Below are positions 59,325-64,000 of a DNA stretch of 64,000 bases, piece after piece (within the stretch, counting starts at the first letter, position 1; each line of letters opens with the position of its first letter). This DNA comes from Gemmatimonadota bacterium. Its GTDB lineage: Bacteria; Gemmatimonadota; Gemmatimonadetes; Gemmatimonadales; GWC2-71-9. The notes under the pieces were generated by a model that was given only the letters and a program-made list of their open reading frames with translations, had not been told where the DNA came from and searched no databases. A program made the position numbers and the translations under genes. Location of the stretch: the NCBI GenBank assembly GCA_040388535.1, contig JAZKBR010000002.1, positions 252,630 to 316,629 on the forward strand, written 5' to 3'.

Positions 59325-61316
59325 GTGACCGCTGCGACCCGCCCGTCCGTCGATACCCCCGAAGCGTGGCTCACCATCAACTCCATTCGCGTGCTCGCGA
59401 TGGATGGTGTGGAGCAGGCCAACTCTGGCCATCCTGGCACTCCGATGGCACTGGCGCCGGTTGCCTACGTGCTCTGGAGCCGCCACCTCAAACACGCGCC
59501 GCACGAGCCGCACTGGGCCGATCGCGATCGCTTCGTGTTGTCGTGTGGCCACGCGTCGATGCTGATCTACAGTCTGCTGCACCTCGCGGGATACGACCTT
59601 TCGCTCGACGACATCAAGCAGTTCCGGCAGTGGGGATCGAAGACGCCGGGGCATCCCGAGCGTGGCCACACGGTCGGGATCGAGACCACCACCGGCCCGC
59701 TCGGTCAGGGGATCGGCAATGCCGTCGGGATGGCGATCGCGGAGCGCCTGCTGGCGTCGCAGTTCAATCGCGGCGACAACGAGCTGATCAATCATCGCAC
59801 CTGGGTGCTCGCCTCCGACGGTGACATGATGGAAGGCGTCGCCAGCGAAGCGGCGTCACTCGCGGGGCATCTCGCGCTCGGCAAGCTCAAGGTGATCTAC
59901 GACGACAACCGGATCACCATCGACGGCCGCACCGACATTGCCTTTACTGAAGATGTCGGCGCCCGCTACGCGGCCTACGGCTGGCACGTGCTGCACGTGG
60001 CCAACGGCAACGATCTGGTCGCGATCGATGAAGCACTCACGCAGGCCGCGGCGGTCGACGACAAGCCGACCCTGATCGTGCTGCGCACCATCATCGGTGA
60101 CCCGGCACCCACCAAGCGCGATTCGCCGAAGGCCCACGGCGAGCCGCTCGGCAAGGACGAGATCGCCAAGACCAAGGCGATCCTCAACTGGTCGACCGAA
60201 CCGTTTTACGTTGCCCCTGAGGCCTACGCGGAAATGCGGCCCTTGGCCGAGAGGGGCAACGGAATGGTCAGCGACTGGAAGTCGCTGCTCGGCAAGCATC
60301 CCGATGGTGCCGCGTTCACCGCGCAGATGGCGGGCGAGCTTCCGGCGGGCTGGGATGCCGCGCTCCCCGACCTCGGTGCCGAATCGCTGGCGAGCCGCCA
60401 GGCGTCACAGAAGGCGCTCACCGTGCTCGCGGCGTCAGTTCCTGGAATGGCCGGCGGCTCGGCCGATCTTGGCGGCAGCAACGGTACCAACATCAATGTC
60501 GGTGAAGCGTTCGAACCGGGTCGTGCCGGCACTCGCATCCACTGGGGCGTTCGCGAGCACGGGATGTGTGCGGCACTCAACGGCATGGCGGCGCACGGTG
60601 GCGTTCGCCCGTACGGCGCGACTTTCCTGGTCTTCAGCGATTACTGCAAGCCGTCGATCCGGCTCGCGGCACTGATGGGCCTGCCGACGCTCTACATCTT
60701 CACCCACGATTCCATCGGACTCGGCGAAGACGGCCCGACCCACCAGCCGATCGAACATCTCGCCATGCTTCGCGCGATTCCTGGCATGACAACGCTGCGG
60801 CCGGCCGATGCCGCCGAGACCGTGGCGGCGTGGCGCGCGGCGATCAACCATCGCTCCGGCCCAGTGGCGCTGGTGCTCACGCGCCAGAAGCTTCCTGCCC
60901 TCGCACGCACGGCCGACGCAGTGAGCGAGACGGCGCGCGGCGGCTACATCCTGCACGAGCCGGCAACGGCACCGCGCGCGATCGTGATCGCGACCGGCTC
61001 CGAAGTTTCCGTTGCAGTGGCTGCCGCCGAGACGCTTGATGCTAGCGGCGTCCCGACGCGCGTGGTGTCCATGCCCTCGTGGGAACTCTTCGCGGCGCAG
61101 GATGCGGCGTGGCGCGATCGCGTCCTCCCGCCCGCGATCACCGCGCGTGTCTCGATCGAAGCAGCGACGACCTTCGGCTGGATGCAGTTTGTCGGGACCC
61201 GCGGGATCAGCATCGGCATCAATCACTTCGGCGCCTCGGCCCCGGCCGAGACGCTGTTCAAGGAATTCGGCTTCACCGCCGACCACGTGGCGCAGGCCGT
61301 CCGTTCGCTTGTCTGA
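59325..61316 (+). CDS. tkt: Transketolase
   Basis: A 663-aa thiamine-diphosphate enzyme exchanging C2 units between sugar phosphates. Motifs: [54 protein letters not shown] (ThDP/Mg site), the central [32 protein letters not shown] with the catalytic His, and [19 protein letters not shown] at the end. Length is standard. GTG start. It is followed after 15 bases by transaldolase, linking both to the non-oxidative pentose phosphate pathway, whose oxidative genes lie at 36836-39941. Confidence 0.96.
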   Translation: MTAATRPSVDTPEAWLTINSIRVLAMDGVEQANSGHPGTPMALAPVAYVLWSRHLKHAPHEPHWADRDRFVLSCGHASMLIYSLLHLAGYDLSLDDIKQFRQWGSKTPGHPERGHTVGIETTTGPLGQGIGNAVGMAIAERLLASQFNRGDNELINHRTWVLASDGDMMEGVASEAASLAGHLALGKLKVIYDDNRITIDGRTDIAFTEDVGARYAAYGWHVLHVANGNDLVAIDEALTQAAAVDDKPTLIVLRTIIGDPAPTKRDSPKAHGEPLGKDEIAKTKAILNWSTEPFYVAPEAYAEMRPLAERGNGMVSDWKSLLGKHPDGAAFTAQMAGELPAGWDAALPDLGAESLASRQASQKALTVLAASVPGMAGGSADLGGSNGTNINVGEAFEPGRAGTRIHWGVREHGMCAALNGMAAHGGVRPYGATFLVFSDYCKPSIRLAALMGLPTLYIFTHDSIGLGEDGPTHQPIEHLAMLRAIPGMTTLRPADAAETVAAWRAAINHRSGPVALVLTRQKLPALARTADAVSETARGGYILHEPATAPRAIVIATGSEVSVAVAAAETLDASGVPTRVVSMPSWELFAAQDAAWRDRVLPPAITARVSIEAATTFGWMQFVGTRGISIGINHFGASAPAETLFKEFGFTADHVAQAVRSLV

Positions 61317-61331
61317 CCTGATGAGGTTGTC

Positions 61332-62441
61332 ATGCCCAATCCAATGACTCGTCTCGGTACCATCGGCCAGAGCCCCTGGTACGACTTCATCACGCGCGAC
61401 CTGGTACACTCGGGGGAGCTGGCGCGATTGATCCGCGAGGAAGGACTGCGCGGCATGACCTCCAATCCCACGATCTTCGAGAAGGCGATTGCCGGCAGCA
61501 GTGATTACGACGCCGATATCCGCGCCCTCGCGGCCAAGGGTGCGACGCCGGCCGAAATCGTCGAAGCGTGCATGGTCGCCGACGTTCAGGCCGCGTGTGA
61601 TGTCTTCCGGCCGGTCTATGACGCCAGCGGCCACGGCGATGGCACAGTGTCGATCGAAGTGGCGCCGACACTCGCGAACGACACGGCCGGCACGATCGCC
61701 GAGGCCGAGCGTCTCTGGGCGCGCGTCGCGCGGCCGAATGTGATGATCAAGATTCCTGGCACCCTCGCAGGATTGCCGGCGATCACCCACTGCCTGGCGC
61801 AGGGGATCAACATCAACGTCACGCTGCTCTTCTCGGTCGAGCGCTATCGGCAGGTGGTTGATGCCTTCCTCAGCGGCCTCGAGCAGCGTGCGGCCGCCGG
61901 TGGCCAGATCAATGCACTCCACTCGGTCGCGTCGTTTTTCGTGAGCCGGGTCGATGGTCTCACCGACACCTCGCTTGCCACCCTTGGAGAGGCCGGCGCG
62001 CAGTATCACGCGAAGATCGCCATCGCGAATGCGATCGTCGCCTACGCCGCTTTCGGCGAGACGCTGCTGACGCCGCGCTGGCAGGCACTCGCCGGCCGTG
62101 GCGCCAAGGCGCAGCGCCCGCTCTGGGCCTCGACCAGCACCAAGGATCCGAAGCTTTCCGATACGCTGTACATCGAATCGCTGATCGCGCCCGACACCGT
62201 CAATACCATCCCGCCCGACACCTACAAGGCCTACCTCGACCACGGCGACCCGCACGTGCGGATCACGCCACAGACCGAAGTCGAGGCGGCCGAGACGCTG
62301 ACCGGCTATGCCCGCATCGGTGGTCGTCCGCTGACCGAAATTACCGCATTTCTGGAAGTCGACGGTGTGGCGAAGTTCGCGGCATCGTGGCATTCCCTGC
62401 TGGATCGTGTGCAACAGAAGGCCGGCGCCCTCGTCGGCTGA
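61332..62441 (+). CDS. tal: Transaldolase
   Basis: A 369-aa TIM-barrel enzyme transferring C3 units between sugar phosphates. GMTSNPTIFEKAI is the N-terminal signature and VMIKIPGTLAGLPA carries the Schiff-base Lys. NINVTLLFSVERYRQVVDAF and VASFFVSRVDGLTD follow, and a late LWASTSTKDP segment is typical of the long bacterial class (TalB/Tal type 2). It is in operon with tkt and, 21 bases on, with a symporter gene. Confidence 0.95.
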   Translation: MPNPMTRLGTIGQSPWYDFITRDLVHSGELARLIREEGLRGMTSNPTIFEKAIAGSSDYDADIRALAAKGATPAEIVEACMVADVQAACDVFRPVYDASGHGDGTVSIEVAPTLANDTAGTIAEAERLWARVARPNVMIKIPGTLAGLPAITHCLAQGININVTLLFSVERYRQVVDAFLSGLEQRAAAGGQINALHSVASFFVSRVDGLTDTSLATLGEAGAQYHAKIAIANAIVAYAAFGETLLTPRWQALAGRGAKAQRPLWASTSTKDPKLSDTLYIESLIAPDTVNTIPPDTYKAYLDHGDPHVRITPQTEVEAAETLTGYARIGGRPLTEITAFLEVDGVAKFAASWHSLLDRVQQKAGALVG

Positions 62442-62462
62442 TCCTCACCCGAAGGAGTTGGC

Positions 62463-63713
62463 ATGCTGAGTGGCCTGCGAAAGATTTCGCTGACCCGCTG
62501 GATCATCATTTCAATGATCGTCGGCGTCACGATCGGCTATCTCGACAACGCAGTCTGGACCGAGACCGACGTCGCGTCGTACCTCGCGCCGGTTTCGTCA
62601 ATCTTCCTCCGGATGATCAAGTCGATCGTGGTACCGCTGATCTTCGGGTCACTGGTCGTGGGCATTGCCGGTCACGGCGACGATCTCAAGCGCGTGGGTC
62701 GCCTCGCGTTGCGCAGCATCATCTATTTCGAGATCGTGACCACACTGGCTCTGGTAATTGGCCTGGCCGCAGTGAACCTCACCAAGCCGGGCGTCGGCGT
62801 CGTGCTCAACGCTCCCGCCGATACGGGCCAGCAGCTCGCCCAGACCAAGACCACCCTTGCCGGCGTGCTCGAGCACACGGTGCCAGCATCGTTCTTCGAT
62901 GCCGCAGCCAAGAACGAAGTACTGCAGGTCGTCTTCTTCTCGCTGATCTTCGCGATCGCCCTGGCACAGGTGAAGGGGAAGCCGAAGGAGATGATGCTCG
63001 GCTTCTGCGAGTCGCTCTCCGAAGTGATGTTCAAGTTCACTGGCATCGTGATGATGTTCGCACCCTTCGGCATCGGCGCCGCCATCGCCATCACCATCGG
63101 ACATAGCGGCCTCGGCGTGCTGCGAAACCTTGGCGCACTCGTGCTCACGCTCTACGGCGCGCTGGCCGTTTTCGTCCTGCTGGTGCTGATTCCGATTGCC
63201 CTGGTGGCGAAGGTCCCGCTGCGGCACTTCTGGAAGTGGGTCAAGGAGCCGTACCTCATTGCCTTCTCGACGGCATCCTCAGAAGCGGCGCTCCCGCTGG
63301 CGATGGAGAATCTCGAGAAGATGGGCGTCCCCAAGCGGATCGTCGCCTTCGTGCTGCCCACCGGCTACTCGTTCAACCTCGATGGCTCGACGCTCTACCT
63401 CGCGGTGGCGTCGGTGTTCGTGGCGCAGGCCGCCGGTATCGACATGACACTGGGCAATCAGATCGTGATGATGCTGACGCTGATGCTCACCTCGAAGGGC
63501 GTTGCCGCCGTTCCGCGTGCCTCGCTGGTGATCCTCTCCGGCGCGCTCGCCACCTTCGGCCTGCCGCTCGAAGGCGTTGCCGTCATCCTCGGTGTCGACG
63601 CGGTGATGGATATGGCGCGCACTTCGATCAACCTGCTCGGCAATTGCCTCGCCTCGGTGGTGATGGCGCGCTGGGAAGGGGATTTCCACCCGGTGCTCGA
63701 CGCCGAGGCCTGA
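62463..63713 (+). CDS. Dicarboxylate/amino acid:cation symporter (DAACS/GltP-DctA family)
   Basis: A 416-aa inner-membrane symporter. ATG follows AAGGAG with good spacing. It has the helical-hairpin SSEAALPLAMENL motif, the LPTGYSFNLDGSTLYL segment of helix 7, and MLTSKGVAAVPRASLVIL of hairpin 2. Substrates in this family are C4-dicarboxylates, glutamate or aspartate; not resolvable here. It is downstream of transaldolase with a small gap, so it may be co-transcribed. Confidence 0.93.
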   Translation: MLSGLRKISLTRWIIISMIVGVTIGYLDNAVWTETDVASYLAPVSSIFLRMIKSIVVPLIFGSLVVGIAGHGDDLKRVGRLALRSIIYFEIVTTLALVIGLAAVNLTKPGVGVVLNAPADTGQQLAQTKTTLAGVLEHTVPASFFDAAAKNEVLQVVFFSLIFAIALAQVKGKPKEMMLGFCESLSEVMFKFTGIVMMFAPFGIGAAIAITIGHSGLGVLRNLGALVLTLYGALAVFVLLVLIPIALVAKVPLRHFWKWVKEPYLIAFSTASSEAALPLAMENLEKMGVPKRIVAFVLPTGYSFNLDGSTLYLAVASVFVAQAAGIDMTLGNQIVMMLTLMLTSKGVAAVPRASLVILSGALATFGLPLEGVAVILGVDAVMDMARTSINLLGNCLASVVMARWEGDFHPVLDAEA

Positions 63714-63727
63714 AAGGCAGCCAGTAT

Positions 63728-63754
63728 GCGCCGGTGAGAGTCCTCAGCCGGCGC
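63728..63754. terminator. Bidirectional terminator after symporter gene
   Basis: GCGCCGG-TGAG pairs with CTCA-(G)-CCGGCGC around an AGTC loop, with one bulged G. It lies 15 bases after the symporter stop and overlaps the end of the convergent partial gene. Confidence 0.6.
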
Positions 63755-64000
63755 GGCGACAGGTCAGTGAATCACCAATGGCCCAGACGCCGCCCGGTCG
63801 CGGGAGTTCCCACGCGAACCAGTAGGTCGAATCCGACGTGCGCCGGTAAGTGAAGCGATCCGGCGCACCAACCGGTGCCCCCGGAATCCGGAGCATGCTG
63901 GTATCCTTGACGAACACGAGCGCCTCATCGCGCCACCCTTCGCTGCGATAGGCACGCACGGAACTATTGTCGTGCAGTAGCGAGACAATCCCCGAATCCC
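63744..64000 (-). CDS. Partial hypothetical protein, C-terminal 85 residues
   Basis: The minus-strand frame stays open from the stop at 63744 to the window edge, so the gene continues outside and only its C-terminus is visible. The visible part begins DSGIVSLLHDNSSVRAYRSE and contains RFTYRRTSDSTYWFAWELP and a terminal WAIGDSLTCRRAG; it looks beta-rich. No family is recognised. A GTG at 63959 is an internal possibility but not needed. Confidence 0.6.
   Translation of the reverse strand, partial: DSGIVSLLHDNSSVRAYRSEGWRDEALVFVKDTSMLRIPGAPVGAPDRFTYRRTSDSTYWFAWELPRPGGVWAIGDSLTCRRAG

Overview
The window is a high-GC bacterial chromosome segment packed with genes of a Gram-negative (diderm) aerobic heterotroph: a TonB-dependent receptor, a TolC-type outer-membrane factor, lipoproteins with clear lipoboxes, Tat and Sec signals, and minor pseudopilins. 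The gene repertoire best suggests Gemmatimonadota or a near relative. The pointers are a Ser/Thr kinase with a C-terminal 2TM domain, a very long sortilin/BNR-type exported protein, fused E1 alpha/beta and E2-E1 dehydrogenases, and a YtcJ-type lipoprotein amidohydrolase. This assignment is inference from gene content; no rRNA or marker tree is available. I see no phage, insertion sequence, CRISPR array or tRNA/rRNA gene.

Layout. 1-11632: TonB-dependent receptor, Lon protease, 2TM Ser/Thr kinase, fused 2-oxoacid dehydrogenase E1, exported amidohydrolase and a small conserved-looking gene. 11696-17691: eight pseudopilin genes forming two tandem four-gene cassettes in the same order (FimT/GspH, PilV/GspI, PilW/GspJ, PilX-like). 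17782-20041: DJ-1/PfpI protein, MazG-like enzyme, Cys-rich lipoprotein. 20085-22236 (minus): proline dehydrogenase, unknown 105-aa protein, RsgA. 22409-29488: coupled run of amino-acid permease, tryptophanase, hybrid histidine kinase and CocE-type hydrolase. 29749-36728: ankyrin protein, Rho, a 58-aa gene, the sortilin/BNR protein and a second permease. 36836-41895: oxidative pentose phosphate operon (gnd, zwf, pgl) followed by a GH127 enzyme. 41976-48069: heavy-metal RND efflux operon. 48076-53986 (minus): fadI, fadJ, membrane protein, GNAT, two small proteins and a SUI1/YciH factor. 54047-57628: actinobacterial-style E2-E1 2-oxoglutarate dehydrogenase. 57750-64000: HNH endonuclease, pseudokinase, transketolase, transaldolase, dicarboxylate symporter and a partial gene at the edge.

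Central metabolism is well represented. gnd-zwf-pgl with transketolase and transaldolase cover most of the pentose phosphate pathway, FadI/FadJ carry out beta-oxidation, and two large dehydrogenase E1 proteins feed or run the TCA cycle. Tryptophanase and proline dehydrogenase beside transporters point to amino-acid catabolism. Many adjacent genes overlap by ATGA or GTGA, indicating translational coupling.

The most unusual non-coding signal is a family of 3'-end elements. Arrays of 7-bp repeats begin within a few bases of stop codons, and in convergent gene pairs two inverted arrays flank a hairpin of conserved sequence (GGGCCGAYAYCTC ... GAGRTGYCGGCC). Intact copies lie at 7454-7554 and 57631-57742. 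A third copy seems split, with the TonB-receptor gene lying between two identical hairpins (78-106 and 2499-2527) and inverted arms outside them. Related arrays without this hairpin lie at 18297-18331 and 29489-29662. I consider this a candidate undescribed terminator/repeat family.
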